Shown here: positions 45,974-58,990 of the stretch, in pieces
Layout of the letters: each line of letters begins with the position of its first letter
How positions within the stretch are numbered: the first letter of the stretch is position 1
Assembly (NCBI GenBank): GCA_914767715.1
Contig: OU612071.1
Location: forward strand, 13,065,493 to 13,129,492
DNA: 64,000 bases
DNA from: Membranipora membranacea
Taxonomy: Eukaryota > Bryozoa > Gymnolaemata > Cheilostomatida > Membraniporidae
Direction: 5' to 3'
The notes under the pieces: model-generated
The model's input: only the letters and a program-made list of their open reading frames with translations
Databases searched by the model: none
What the model was told of the DNA's origin: nothing
Position numbers and translations under genes: made by a program

Positions 45974-47607
45974 TTGGATCAAATACAAATACAAAATACA
46001 AAAAAACCAACAGAAATAAAATCAAACTAAATTCAATGAAAACGGTTTGACAAAGCAGATTTAAATGTATGTATGCTTGTTGATGAACAGAAATATTGAG
46101 GAAGGTTGATACAAAGCAGTAGGCATATGATTGAAAAAGAAGTTTTTTGGCGGACGTAATAAGACATGGGTATCACAAAAATGAAAAGTGGTGTCCAGTG
46201 ATTGAAAAATCACTGATTATATAGCTTGGGCTTTGACCATGCAGTATTTAATAGCAAAAAACAGCAGAAGAAAAAAACGCGAGATCTGAAAATCTTAGAA
46301 AAAATTTAATTCTTTACATAAATGCCATGATTGATTCAGGTACATTGGAACTTGTTTATTTGCCATAAGCCTGAAGGCTCTTTTCTGTAGAATAAAAATG
46401 AATCCATGAGAATTCATTCCACCATAAGAATCAGCATTTTTGTGGAACATCATAAAATTGATGAAAATGAAAATATAATTGATAGTCTTTGAATTTTGTG
46501 ATAGTTTAGGTTAATTTGCAATTTTAAAATGACTCATTTGATTGTAGCATGTGGAGTAGTCACAAACAATTTTACTACAGACTTAATTTGAAATAAATCC
46601 ACTAATCACAGTGAATGCAACATCAATGTAGATGTGGAAGTTGCCCTCTTATGTTACATTGTTGGATAACTTCTTTATATTATATTTAAATGAAGGATAT
46701 AAAGGGAACATGTAGGGAGACACTATTAAGATAAATACTATGCCAAAGAAAAGATACTGATAGAAGTTAGAAGCAAGGTATAATATTAGTCGAAGGTCAT
46801 GTATCTAATCAGAATTTCCTTGATGTGTTTAGTATGGCTTATCACTTTATTTCAGAAGTTAGCACTTTTAACTTTGAATCTCACTCTGATATATACCTGT
46901 GTCATAACCAGGATAAGTGAAGCCTGATAATGACTAGCTTTGAAATATTTTTCTCAAACACCTGTAATATCTCACAGATTTGCTTAGCGTATCAAGTTTG
47001 ATTAAATTGGTAAAATGTTTTACAAAATTTTCTATGTTATGCATAGATGCGTTAGTAATGCTAAATGTGCTGACTCTGAAGTTATGATGCCAGAGAACAA
47101 GATCATTGCTCTATGTACTTCTATTTTAGCCAAGTTAGCATGAGATCTCACTGAATAATCATACAATTGGGATCAAATGTTTTTTTTACATAGTTTCACA
47201 ATCTGTAGGGGGATTACTAAAATTTTCGGGCGATTCCCCAGTGATCATTAGCTGAGCATCCAAATAGATCAATGGTGAATCACTCCAAATTTTAGTTTGC
47301 TGTATAAGCTGCGGATAAAAGAGAAAAAAAATTATTAATGTTTGTGGTTGGGTGCCAAACAGTTGTTTCATATTTCATATTGCCAAACAATTCTTTAAAT
47401 TCAACAATTTCATAATCTAGCAAAAACAACATGAAATGCATTTTTTAGGCAACAAAATCCTCTGACTGATTTAATATTAAAAGCAATGAACAGTTAGAGA
47501 CCCCGTTTTGACTCAAGGTCATGTCAACCAAGACGCACATGTCAACTGATTGATTGATAGAGCAAATATCTGACCTGATTAACTATAAGCTGGCACATAT
47601 ACATGTA
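45974..47607. other. no feature seen
   Basis: AT-rich sequence flanking the retrotransposon, with no supported gene. The 61-codon minus frame at 47,186-47,371 has no features. Confidence 0.4.
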
Positions 47608-47825
47608 CAGGCCAGTAGTTTAGGAAAAAGGGGGTAAAACTCCGAGGCAGCTTCCAATCATTACTGGGGAGGCTGCAACCTCCCCGAAGCATTTTAGGTT
47701 ATATAGATAACAAAAGGAAATCTCAAAAGAGCTGTTTGGGACACTGATTATTCAATCAAATTGTCTTTAGACTACCTTATTAAGCTTTCTAGCGGCTCCC
47801 TGCCTTCCCTAAAACTACTGGCAAG
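47608..47825. mobile_element. short hAT-like MITE, diverged copy
   Basis: The left end CAGGCCAGTAGTTTAGG is the inverse of CCTAAAACTACTGGC at 47,809-47,823. The interior shares AAAACTCCGAGGCA and a CTCCCC-A-GCA-TTTA-GG block with 50,966-51,179. About 215 bp, non-coding. Confidence 0.6.
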
Positions 47826-48990
47826 TTTTAGAGTTCTTGAGTTTGAATCCTGCTTCAGTAGTCTAAATACTGGGTAAAATTGATGCTCAATATCGAATCT
47901 GACCTGTCTGTAAACCATATATATTGGCTGCGCCAATATTGCCATTACCATTTATTAGTCTTTGGACATTGACAGAACCTTTGATTAGCATGGTAATACA
48001 AAGCTCCCGTTGACAATCACTTTCCCTAAAAAATAAACACACAGCAAAGTGCCCGTATAAAAATTACCTCTCTGGTGAAGTATCAATTAGACCTGGAACA
48101 AGAACCTAGTGTGTACCAACATGATTATCTTTGAACAGCTGGCACGTTTGTAGCTTTGTTTAATGGGCTAGCAGCAGTTAGGAATTTGTCATGGATATTT
48201 ATTTTTAAAACTGAACATGAGCTTATTGAATGACACAAGTGATTTATTAATTTTATGGATTGAAATTATGACCTTACATAGTCATCAAGAACAGCCAATG
48301 GTAATTGCAATAACGACCTGGCATGCATCAATCATCAATCAGCTAACATTAAGTCTTTAATGGCCTTGCCTGCCTGGCCTGGTACAGTCTGTTATCAGAC
48401 GCTGACAAAACAATACTAGAGCTAATCCGCTATCTGCTAATTGGATTATGCTGTGGATATCAACCTAGCACTGCCAAAAATCTGAACTTATCTGCACACC
48501 TCTTGCAGTGCACCAAAAGAGCCATTGGCAATCCCGACCCCTTAAACTCATGTATTAAAGTGAATACAAACAGAATATCTGCTTGTGGTGGGAATATAGA
48601 TAAATACTGCCCATCTTAGTGTAGAACCACCAAGAGAGAAAAATCATTTTAATTTGTGAATTTTCAAATAATGCAGCTCATCTTATTTTGTTTTTCCAAT
48701 TGGGTGCCGTACGTTCGACGCTATCAACCTATTACAGGATGAATATGAGGATAAGGCACTAATCAAACTTTAACTTCAGTCAGGGATTATCGTCAACATT
48801 TAGCCATATTAGTCCTCGTGAAAGATGCCATCCGGTTTAAATTTTGTAATGTAGAATTTAAAATAGATATAATCTTGATAGCGATAATTTCAAACCCTTA
48901 ATTTTATCTACCCACACATTAATTGCCAAAGTTACACTAAGGTATTTGTTTGATTTACAATCTTCGTCTTCCCACGGAGAGGTAATATTG
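47826..48990. repeat. repeat unit S, copy 1
   Basis: Closely similar to 57,780-58,990 (about 93%) and, from about 48,120, to 50,060-50,960 (about 80-85%). Shared blocks include GTGCCGTACGTTCGACGCTA and TCCTCGTGAAAGATGCCATC. The open frames in the copies (for example 58,299-58,626) shift and stop between copies, so I see no gene. Confidence 0.8.
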
Positions 48991-49088
48991 GTTACTTTGT
49001 GTTTCTCAATGTCCTAATCAAATACTATATAATGTAATATGTATAACATTGATAAAAATGATTAAAAATTCATAAAAATCTATTGTCT

Positions 49089-49306
49089 TATCACACGCTA
49101 CATCATGAAGCATTGGCGGCCAAATGTGTTGCCTTGGTGGCGAGGTCAAAATATCAGGGCCAGGTTTCTTTCTGTTTGCAGGCAGGTCGGTGCACACCTA
49201 GGTGCTAACCGAACCCCAGTTGTCGGTGGACCACAGTGGGATTCGAACCCAAGACCTTCAGCATTTGCAAGGGACAGCGCTCTAACCTAGCCATCTCCTA
49301 CTCCCT
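49089..49306 (-). repeat. tRNA-derived SINE, copy 2
   Basis: The reverse complement of the family at 485-718. B box at 49,239-49,249 (GGATTCGAACC on the plus strand); the A-box region near 49,285-49,297 is diverged. The body GGCAGGTCGGTGCACACC matches the other copies. Confidence 0.85.
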
Positions 49307-49369
49307 GTTTGGACCCTGAACAAGCATATGGCTAATTAATATGATAATCTCACCACATTCCACAACCAT

Positions 49370-50050
49370 GCAGTGGACCAGTTGTGAAACTTTTGTGTAG
49401 CAGTTAGCCGGATTCATTGAAGGTTGTGACCGGGACATGAATTAATTCATAGCGTTCAATACGCCAGGTCTTATTACTCACACTGAGATAAGAATATTGG
49501 TGAAGCCTGTCCGAAATTAGCCATACTTTGTACATAACCTTTGATCTACAACTTCATATTAATGATTTTCAGCCTTTCATGTGGTCAATACACACACTTT
49601 TGCCAAAATTGCAATATGATGTTCATTTTACAATAAATCTGTGTTATTCACTGAGTATGTGATATTGGATAGGGTCATGCAAAGATCGTTGCCGCTTCAT
49701 ATATTTTATAGTTAAGTAGTTATTTAATTAGATATAATCTTTTTAGCGATAATTTCAAACCCTTGATGTTCTCAACCAACACATTTATCTATTTATAGCC
49801 GAAGCTACACTAAGGTATATCTTTGATTTAAAATTTCTGTTTTCCCACAGAGAGGGCACAAGGTGGTTCGAGGTACATTCTAAGCTGTATATATTTTATA
49901 GTGTCATTCACCCAAACACTGTTTACTTGGAAGCCACAAACTATAAATCTTTAGGTACGAAAAACAAGCCTTGTCATATTTTGTGCACAGATCCAACATC
50001 AATAGCTCAAGTTACACAACATTCTGAATAATTTATGCACTGATGATATG
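49370..50050. repeat. repeat unit T, copy 1
   Basis: Matches 52,565-53,090 (TTTTCAGCCTTTCATGTGGT; CCAAAATTGCAATATGATGT; CACTGAGTATGTGATATTGG). Its end (about 49,740-50,050) also matches 50,760-51,350 and 58,850-59,190. Confidence 0.75.
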
Positions 50051-50059
50051 GTGCACAAC

Positions 50060-50965
50060 ATTATTGTTGTACGGTTGGCACAGTTGTAGTTTTGTTTGAT
50101 GGGATAACAGCAGATACTACTGGCATGGAAAGTTTCTTATTAAATCTGAGCATGAGCTTATCGAATGTCAGATGTGATTTATTAATTTGGTGGAGTGAAA
50201 CCTATTGTTGGCATAACAACCTGGCTTAGCATCAATCATCAATCAGCTGACATTAACTCTATAATAGCCTACATCAGTCTTGCAATATGCTATCAATTAC
50301 TGACAAAACAAGTCTAGAGATAATCCAGCCGCTGCACTTCTCTGACCAATTTGAACATAGGCTTGACCACTAAGCACTGCCAAAAATCTTAACTCAACTG
50401 CACACATCTTGCTGCGAATACGGCACACAAATAGCCAATGGCGATCCCCACCCATTAAACTCCTGTATTAAAGTAAATACAAACATAATATCTGCTTACG
50501 GTTGAAAGATAGATAAACACTGCCAATCTAAGTGTAGAACCACCAAGAGACAAAAACCCTTTAAGTATGCGAATTTCCAAATAATGCAGCCCATCTTATT
50601 TTGTTTTTCCAATTGTGTGCCGTACGTTTGACGCTATCAACCTATTACAGGGTGAATATGAGGAATTGGCACTAAACAAACTTCAATTTCAGTCAGGGAT
50701 TATAGACAACACTTAGCCATAGTAGTCCTCGTGAAAGATGCCATCCGGCTTTAATTTTGTAATGTAGATTTTAAAACAGATAAAATCTTGATAGCGAGTA
50801 TTTCAAACCCTTAATGTGATCAACCAACACATCTATGGCCAAAGTTGCACTAAGGTATTTGTTTGATCTAAAATATTTGTCTTCCCATGGAGAGGTATCA
50901 AGGTGGTGCGAGATGCATTTGAAGTCTTGAAGATTTTATGGTATCATTTACTCAAACACTGTTTA
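50060..50965. repeat. repeat unit S, copy 2
   Basis: A diverged copy of 48,120-48,990 and 58,060-58,990, truncated at its right end by the MITE. Confidence 0.75.
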
Positions 50966-51179
50966 CAGGGCCGTAGATTAGAAAAGTTTATATGGGAGGC
51001 AAAACTCCGAGGCAATCCAAATCATCACCAGGAGGGGTGCTGTTAGTTCCTCCCCAAGCAATTTAAGGCGTTTAATTAGCAAATGCAAATCCCAGAGAGC
51101 TGATTCTGACATGGATTATTTAACTTTTAGGCCACACTATTTAGCTTTCTCCTATTTAGCTCCTAGAACTACGGACCTG
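50966..51179. mobile_element. short hAT-like MITE with paralogous empty site
   Basis: The left end CAGGGCCGTAGATTAGAA and the right end reverse complement CAGGTCCGTAGTTCTAGGA form imperfect TIRs starting CAGG, as hAT elements do. The paralogue at about 49,910-49,940 reads CACTGTTTACTTGGAAGCC without the insertion; here GTTTA flanks both sides. 214 bp, non-coding. The TSD cannot be read as a clean 8 bp. Confidence 0.7.
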
Positions 51180-51435
51180 GTTTACTTTGAAGCCACAACT
51201 ATCACTCTTTAGGCATGGAAGACAAGCCTCTACATAATTTTCCCCCAGAGATCTCAGAGGTTTCAGGCAGACAAGGTCACCACACCAATGGCTAGAGCTA
51301 CACAATGACTTTGAATAATTCAGGCACTGATGATATGATGGGCTGTTTGTGACAAGCATTAAGATTTTTCAATGGCATAATAACATACTGTATCATGTAG
51401 GATGTATTTTATTAAAAACTGATAAAGATCTTATC

Positions 51436-51655
51436 TCTTATCACATGCCACATCCTCAAGCATTGGAAGCCGAATGCGTTGCCTTAGTCGTAATATCTGT
51501 GACGGGTTGCTCTCTGTTTGCAGGCAGGTCGGTCGGAGCACACCTTGGGGCCAATCAAACCCCTGTAGTCGATGGACCACAGTGGGATTTGAACCCACGT
51601 CCTTCAAAATTTGCAAGGTATAGCACTCTTTCCAACTGAGCCACTTCCTACTCAG
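51436..51655 (-). repeat. tRNA-derived SINE, copy 3
   Basis: B box at 51,585-51,595 and A box around 51,631-51,642 (CCAACTGAGCCA on the plus strand). The body GGCAGGTCGGTCGGAGCACA is shared with copies 1 and 2. Confidence 0.85.
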
Positions 51656-51677
51656 TGAAATGGTAGTAGCTGGTCAA

Positions 51678-51752
51678 AACATTGCCTTCACCCAGACTCG
51701 AACCAGTGACCTAGTGATCAGCAGTCCATGCTCTTACCCACTACACCAAGGT
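51678..51752 (-). repeat. second tRNA-like element (SINE head or tRNA pseudogene)
   Basis: Minus strand: CCTTGGTGTAGTGGGTAAGA (A-box-like) and GGTTCGAGTCT (B box at 51,694-51,704), about 70 nt apart in total. The acceptor stem pairs partly, but the anticodon and T stems pair poorly, so a working tRNA is unlikely. It differs from the other SINE family and sits directly beside copy 3. Confidence 0.6.
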
Positions 51753-52481
51753 TATTATATGATGTCACATGTAATTCTGACTATGATATAATGGAATGAT
51801 TGTTATTAGTCATGCTTTTGCTGCAATTATTTAACGGAAATGTTATCTGATTGGCTGTCAGATTTGATTGATTGGCTGTCTGTTTTGATTGATAAGTCAA
51901 GGCCATATCTATGTAAACAACTTCTGTTAAAAAGATGGAATGGATGATCAATGTGGAGCTTTCTCATTGATTTGGACCTGGGGCAAGAGGGAGAAGGGAT
52001 ACAATGACTAATGGGGTATCAAATTGTATGAATATGAGGAGATAGTTGAGCCTAAGCATATCCAGAAGCTGAATCACTTGACTGGTTGGTATAATAAACA
52101 AGAAGAAACAGCTTCTCCTTGGTTTTACTATTTTATTTAGTTATCACTATAGATAGGCCTATGTTTTAGATTGGCTGAGGAGGATTACAGTAGGATTACA
52201 CCCATAAATCATGAGTATAAATTTGGGCAATGACAATCATGTGTGGCAGGCTGATACTCATACAAAATTTAATTTGCAAGAATTGTGGCTTTCTATAATT
52301 CAATAAATACTTGACATAATTTGATGAAACTTGGTTTCAACATAGATCCTTATTGCTATAGATCATAAGTTACAACTTGAATCAAATGTACTATAAGCTG
52401 ATTGCACTAGTGATAGTGAATGAATATCCACCATTCTTTTAAATTGTGATATCTGAAGAATGTTTTATCGGCATCGTTATA

Positions 52482-52546
52482 TGTCTCGGTCTCGTCCCGG
52501 TCTCGTCCCGAATTTTCTTGCTGTCTCGGTCTCGTCCCGTCTCGCC
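52482..52546. repeat. GTCTCG(GTCTCGTCCCG) short tandem repeat
   Basis: GTCTCGGTCTCGTCCCG occurs twice, with partial GGTCTCGTCCCG and CGTCTCGCC units, around a TTTTCTTGCT spacer. GC-rich island in AT-rich DNA. Confidence 0.85.
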
Positions 52547-52564
52547 AAAATCTGACAATTTGCC

Positions 52565-53090
52565 ATCACTAGCTGCAATGGACCACTTATGAAACTTTTC
52601 ATGAGCAGCTAGCCAGATTTGTTCGAAGCCTGTCACCCGGACATAAATTAGTACATAGAATTCAATATGTCAGGTCCAAAAACTGACATAGAGTAAATAA
52701 TTAAAACTTCTCAAAATATAGCCACATTTTGTATATTACACCTGATCAGTGGATTCATTTCAATGATTTTCAGCCTTTCATGTGGTCAACCCACACACTT
52801 CTGCCAAAATTGCAATATGATGTTTTTTTATATCAAATATTTGTTATTCACTGAGTATGTGATATTGGATAAGGTCACACAAAGATCGCTCAATGTTTCA
52901 TATATTTGATAGTGTCATTCACCTGATTACTTTGAAGCCACAAACTATAAATCTTCTGGTATGAAAAACAAGCCCTGTCAAATTTTTCGCACAGAGCTAT
53001 CAGAGTCTTTAGACCCAGCCACATAAACGGCACTGAAACACATTGGTTTTAAATAGTTTATGCATTGATGATATGGTGCACTGCATATAA
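52565..53090. repeat. repeat unit T, copy 2
   Basis: A diverged copy of 49,370-50,050. Its right part merges into the duplicated unit that starts near 52.9 kb. Confidence 0.7.
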
Positions 53091-53207
53091 CAAGCAAACA
53101 GATTTTGAGGAAAACTCATAAGCAAGAATAGCACTAACCAATACAGATTGACTTGGCAACAGAAAACGTCTCAGAGAATTAAACGCGATCTTTCCCCGAG
53201 ATTAGGA

Positions 53208-53257
53208 CTGTATACCGGGTATATCGGGTATACCGGCTGTTTATCGGGTGTATACCT
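53208..53257. repeat. short GTATACCGGGTATATCGGG repeat
   Basis: Degenerate copies of TATACCGG/TATATCGGG. The same stretch occurs at about 59,305-59,353. Confidence 0.8.
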
Positions 53258-54067
53258 CTCCTGAGCATTGCAATAGATATGTTTTCCCTTTGGCATTACA
53301 TTTTGAATCGAAATCAAATTGAGACTTATTCCCAATTTTTTGGTTATTAAAGTTTACGTCCGAAAGTATTGTTGAATGAATTTTGAGTGACTTTCACAGT
53401 GTGAGCAGAGTAAGATTTCGGTATTGGCGCAGCCCTTAAATCAGGAAAAGTCAAAATTTAGTTTTAAAATATGTTTTCCATACTTTGTCCATAACTCAAA
53501 AAGGTCCCCTTCAAGTGTAAGTGGCTGGGAAGATTTGGTCAAAGGGTTGTTGGTGTGCCTAGCTGTAGCAGGACTGTATATAATGGGAGGATAAAAATCA
53601 TTTATGTTAACCATTCGCAATGATAGCGCATTTAATTCACTGTGGTTGGTATGATCCAGTTGCCAGCTTTTGCTAAATGATAGTTAGATAAGTTTTGGTA
53701 CAAAAAATCTTCAACATATGTCAGGCGCAGAGTACGGTGCTGTCAAACTATTCGGTAAAAATAGACAATGAATTTCGTTATTAAGATAAACTAACGGTGT
53801 GATAACCATTAGTTTGATGTGGTGGCTTAAGAAGGTTGGATTGATGATTGAGCAGTTGGCAGTTCTTATGAATGCAGAGCTTTCCTGGTATCTCTTGAAT
53901 CTCTCACATTTCGCAAAGTAAAAATAAAAATTAAATCCAATAAGATGATATATGTGATAGGCAGAGAACATTTTTTGCCTATTGGTCCTAGCATCAAACT
54001 AAAATTAGTAGCTTTAATATCAGTGATTTTAATATAGGTTGGATCTCAGTCTACTATGGCCTTAAAA

Positions 54068-54116
54068 AGCTTTGTTTGGTGGGGGGGGGGGGACGCACCA
54101 AACACCAAACAAAGCT
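54068..54116. repeat. palindrome with loop inverted (G-rich on plus)
   Basis: Stem AGCTTTGTT (54,068-54,076) and AACAAAGCT (54,108-54,116) around a 31-nt loop with 12 G. The loop is the reverse complement of the loop in the other three copies. Confidence 0.85.
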
Positions 54117-55439
54117 TGTCAAGACAAGCTAAGTCTGCTGGTGCCAACATAAGTGTAGATTTTGGCAGTTTACCAAGTAATACATACATTATATTGCCTA
54201 TTGCTGAATATTTCACTGTCTCTCTCTCTGTTCTGAATTATATTATATATATTATATTCATACTATGATATTTTTAGATTGAAACTATAAATCACATGTG
54301 TTGGCTTTGATATGGAATCATGACCTCAATGAAGCTGTTTTTGTTGGTACATCCAGCTCAATTTCAGACAAAAAGGCCATGAGGATCATCTAATCTTGTC
54401 TTGTCTTGTGGTATGAGGGGGACTGTGATAGAATGGAATAAACCAGTCAGAATGCAGGCGATATATGGCATCCATCGTATTCAGAGGCACCGGACAAATT
54501 TGATTTAGCAAATATTGGTAGTAAATCTTTCAGAAAGTTTTATAACGTCAGCCAGATCCATCACCATAATGCAAAGTCGTGTTTTAAGGTTTTGATATAT
54601 ATCTGTTTTGTGTGTTTTCTCTCTGATTATTGAGTAATTCGGGCGGTCAAAAATAAATTTAATATATTTAATCCGATATCGCACCCCATTTAGGACAGGA
54701 TGACTCGTCAGCGATGCTTATACGGTTTAATCCTATCTTAGAGCTGCTGATTTGTAACACAACCATGTTTGAGCTATTAGGATTATTTCCTGCTGCGGCC
54801 TTCTGACTCTGCCCAAGGTGACCTGACCTGTCTGTTAATTGCGAGAAACTTGGTGTTAAATATAGCATCTCTGAAGGCACCTTTGTTAATCAGTTGTTGA
54901 ACTTGGAAAGAACCCTTACTAGCAAATGGGGATGTTTGAATATTTATGATTATAAAAATTATGAACTTAAGTCAAGGGAAAGAGTAGTGAATAGTTATTA
55001 TCTGAAAATTATGTAAAATTTGACTGCAAATGAGGTACTTGGAGACCAAGTAATAGTAATGTCATATTCAGGTAAATGATACTGAACAGATGAAATGAAT
55101 CAGTGAAGCATATAAATGAGAGAGACGGGACACAGCTTATATTGCCGGAAAAGGGCAGTTACAAAACAAGCTAGCTGAATAATTGAATACATCGCTATCA
55201 TGTGTTTGCGGTTGAGATTTTGGCTTAGCGCAATGGGAAAACACAGAAGGATTTTCAACTGGCTGCAAAAAAACTTCTACATATGGTGTTACATAGGAAG
55301 TTTTTTGAATCAAATTGCTTCAAATGCTCAAAAAATTGAATTACCTTGTCAAACTCTGATTTTCTCAATGATAAATTCAATGGTACAAGAACTAGTGATT
55401 GGACGAAGACGGCAAGTCCCGTAATTCATATTTACTTTT

Positions 55440-56226
55440 TTAACGTGATATATCGCCTTTTCTGTTTCCAAGAAACTTCTCGTCCCATCTCAAAAACCCC
55501 TTTTCTGGCACGCTGCTTAACCTATTTTCAGTTTTTTGGGTAGAGAGGTGTGCATGATTTGGACCAAATAAAGCTTGTTTAGCCACAAAAATCCAAATAT
55601 AAGCTCAAAGATGTAAAGCAATAATCAATAATGGATACGATCAAAATCTAGGCAATGTCCTGCTAATCTTCATGCTAACAACAAAATTGATTGAAAGCTT
55701 TCTGAATTTCTGAGTTGTGGTGGGCGAAATTTGTCCTAAATTAGTGAAACTTGGGCTATTACCTGTTACAGATGTGACAACCAGGAACTGTATGCTGGTT
55801 AGATTATTGATTGAAGTGACAGTAGAACTGACAGACTAAAATGGAATAATAAATTGGAATTTTCTAGTCCCTGCATGATTGGGGTCGCATCGAATAAGGA
55901 GTCAGAAATGGTCCTTTTACTATTGCGAAAATCAATATTAAGACAAGGAGAGAGGATGCCTGAAAACATAAAGTTTTATTAAAATGTCACTCCTCCAGTA
56001 AATACCATGTCTCCTCAATATGGAGAAAGCATAAACTTATCAAATACATCAATAATAAGGCATAGAGTGCTCAATTTAAAAAGGGCCCTTTTTGCAACAA
56101 AATGAACTGTCAGATGTCACAGCGACTTAACGTAAAATATTTGGAAGGGTCAACAGTGAAAATAACTGTAAGAAACGATCACAAATACAATATTACTAAG
56201 TTTTAAAAAGCGCTATACCTCATTAA
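55440..56226. mobile_element. TTAA-flanked DNA transposon, copy 2 (787 bp)
   Basis: The left TIR TTAACGTGATATATCGCC is intact. The right TIR is diverged (GCGCTATACCTCATTAA). It lacks about 300 bp present in the 7.7-kb copy. No ORF. Confidence 0.8.
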
Positions 56227-56710
56227 ATGACATCACAACATATGATGTCATGCACCAAACACATAATTTACTGTACAGTGGTGCAAGGCTTTGAATATAT
56301 AACCAACACAGTGATCACATCATTTATTTAGACTGATCATTGCCAATGATGAGTTTGCAGTAAAACCCCATCCGGTTTCAATTTTGTAGATTTTAAATTA
56401 GATAAAATCTTGATAGCTATAATTTTAAACCCTTAATGGAATTGGAGCCAGCAAACCGTTAATTGCATATGGTGGCTTAAGGAGGGTGGATTAATGATCA
56501 ATGACAGTTCTCAAAAATGCTGAGCGTTCCTGGTATTTCTTTAATCTCTCACATTTGGCAAAGTAAAAATAAAATATAAATACAATAAGATGATATATGT
56601 GATAGGCAGAGAACACTTTGTGCCTATGGGTCCTATCATCAAATTAAAATTATAGGAAGTAGCTTTAATATCCGTTATTTGATCATAGTTTGGATCTCGG
56701 TCTACGGTAG

Positions 56711-56783
56711 CCTGTCTTGACAAGCTTTGTTCAGTGTTCGGTGTCCGCCCCCCCCACCCACCTAACAAAGCTTGTCAAGACAC
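56711..56783. repeat. palindrome with C-rich loop, 19-bp perfect stem
   Basis: TGTCTTGACAAGCTTTGTT (56,713-56,731) pairs perfectly with 56,764-56,782. The loop is 32 nt (CAGTGTTCGGTGTCCGCCCC...). Confidence 0.9.
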
Positions 56784-57030
56784 GCTCAGTCTACTGATGC
56801 CGACATAAGTGTAGATTTTGGCAGTTAACCAAGCAATACATACATTATATATCTATTGCTGAATATTTCTCTCTCTCTCTCTGTTCTGAATTATATTAAA
56901 TATATTCTCTTCATATTATGGTATTTTTAGATTGAAACTATAAATCACAGGTGTTGGTGTTTGATATGGAATGCATGACGCCGATAAAGGTGTTGGTTGT
57001 ACACCCGGCGCAATTCTAGATTATAATGCC

Positions 57031-57779
57031 ATGACCTGTCTGTTAATTGCGGGAAACCTTGTGTTAAATATAGCATCTCTAAGGCATCCTTATTTATCAG
57101 TCTTTAGAGAACCCTTACTAGCAAATGAGGATGTTTGAAGACCCATACTGATGCCAAAAGAAACGATCAACATCAAGGTTTCTCACACCAGTGTCACAGG
57201 GTATCAATACTATATATGGACGTTAGTGAGTTCAACAAATTTGTCCAAACCAGCAAATGCAAAAAATATTCATTATGACTTTCAGGCAAGGGAAAGAGAA
57301 GTGAATAGTAATTATTGGCTTGCATCACACAATGCTCTAGAGTGTTGTCCAGGTATATTTAGCTTTCAAACCTAACCAAAGTGAGGGTGTTCCCTCCGGG
57401 CAGCCTCAATCAGTGAAAATAAAATTTCTTTATGGTTCTTGTTTTGTCACATCAAAGAAATTCCTGACTTAGACAGAAATATGTGGGGATGCTACATGTA
57501 GGTTGCAGTGCACATTCTCCAGATGTTATTGATACTTTCAACTTGAGATTTATGTCTTTAAGGACTGTCAGATAATCAAGGATCTAGTTTATTTACAAAG
57601 TTTGGACACCACATTTTGATTAAGAGGCAAAAAAGGATGGTGTTACTCCTGAGAAGTGAGCCCTGGATTGTCTTAATTGCACCTATCTCACGGCTCCCTG
57701 CCTTCCCTAAAACAACTGCATGATGTAAATACAATATAAATGATTCCAATTTGATTGATTGCCCTCTAATAGGCTAGTC
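57031..57779. other. no gene; partial repeat copies
   Basis: The left end (57,034-57,135) is a third, diverged copy of the segment at 54,823-54,935 and 60,785-60,900 (GACCTGTCTGTTAATTGC). CGGCTCCCTGCCTTCCCTAA at 57,691-57,710 is a fragment of the MITE end. Nothing else. Confidence 0.55.
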
Positions 57780-58990
57780 TAAGAGTTCTTGAATTTGAAT
57801 CCTGCTTCAGTCGTCCAAATACTGGGTAAAATTGATGCTCAATATTGAATCTGACCTGTCTGTAAACCATATATGGTGGCTGCGCCATTATTGCCATTAC
57901 CAGTTATTAGTCTTTGGACATTGACAGAACCTTTGGTAAGCATGGTAATACATAGCTCCCATTGACAATCACTTTCCCTAAAATATAGTCACACAGCAAA
58001 GTGCCCGTATAAAAATTACGTCTCTGGTGAAATATCAATCAGACCCGGAACAAGAACCTAGTGTACCAACATGACTATCTTTGAACAGCTGGCACGTTTG
58101 TAGCTTTGTTTTATGGGCTAGCAGCAGTTAGGAATGTGTCATGGATATTTATTTTTAAAACTGAGCATGAGCTTATTGAATGACACAAGTGATTTATTAA
58201 CTTTATGGATTGAAATTATGACCTTACATTGTCAACAAGAAGAGCCAATGGTAATTGCCATAACAACCTGGCATTCATCAATCATCAATCAGCTAACATT
58301 AAGTCTGTAATGGCCTTGTCTGCCTGGCCTGGTACAGTCTGTTATCAGACACTGACAAAACAATACTAGTGCTAATCGGCCATCTGCTAATTGGATTATG
58401 CTGTGAATCTCTGATGACTCTGAACAGGAATCGACAACCTAGCACTGCCAAAGATCTGAAGTTATATGCACACCTCTTGCAGTGCACCAAAACGGCCATT
58501 GGCGATCCCGGCCCCTTAAACTCATGTATTAAAGTAAATACAAACAGAAAATCTGCTTGTGGTGGAAATATAGATAAATACTGCCCATCTAAGTGTAGAA
58601 CCACCAAGAGACAAAAATCATTTTAATATGCGAATTTTCAAATAATGCAGCTCATCTTATTTTGTTTTTCTAATTGTGTGCCGTACGTTCGACGCTATCA
58701 ACCCATTACAGGATGAATATGAGGATTAGGCACTGAACAAACTTTAACTTCAGTCAGGGATTATCGTCAACGTTTAGCCATATTAGTCCTCGTGAAAGAT
58801 GCCATCCGGTGTTAATTTTGTAATGTAGAATTTAAAACAGATAAAATCTTGATAGCGATAATTTCAAACCCTTAATGTTATCTACCAACACATTAATTGC
58901 CGAAGTTACACTAAGGTATTTGTTTGATTTACAATGTTCATCTTTTCACGGAGAGGTCACAATATGGTGCGAGGTACATTTGAAATTTTA
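57780..58990. repeat. repeat unit S, copy 3
   Basis: About 93% identical to 47,826-48,990. Joined on the right to the second copy of the 4-kb unit. Confidence 0.8.

Larger units (their letters stand above)
52910..57030. repeat. about 4-kb tandem-type duplication, copy 1
   Basis: Collinear with about 59,000-62,720 at roughly 90-95%, offset about 6.0 kb. It includes a CCGGGTATA repeat, a C/G-rich-loop palindrome, an MPSEM... open frame, an RRRQVP open frame, a TTAA element and a second palindrome. The open frames differ mostly by amino-acid-changing substitutions between copies, so they do not look selected. Confidence 0.85.

Noticed and set aside
53711-53971. Tyr/Phe-rich frame shared with 59,721-60,035 and 62,214-62,504
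   Set aside because: Repeat-derived. The frames start and stop at different places in each copy, and no domain is present.
54668-54880. 70-codon frame also open at 60,631-60,843
   Set aside because: Same reasoning: mostly amino-acid-changing differences, no domain, inside a repeat unit.
55200-55424. 74-codon frame also open at 61,215-61,439
   Set aside because: The two copies are recent duplicates, and most of their differences change amino acids. An open frame by descent is more likely than a selected gene.
58299-58626. Overlapping frames on both strands in repeat unit S
   Set aside because: The equivalent positions at 48.4 and 50.4 kb are interrupted, with no sign of coding constraint.
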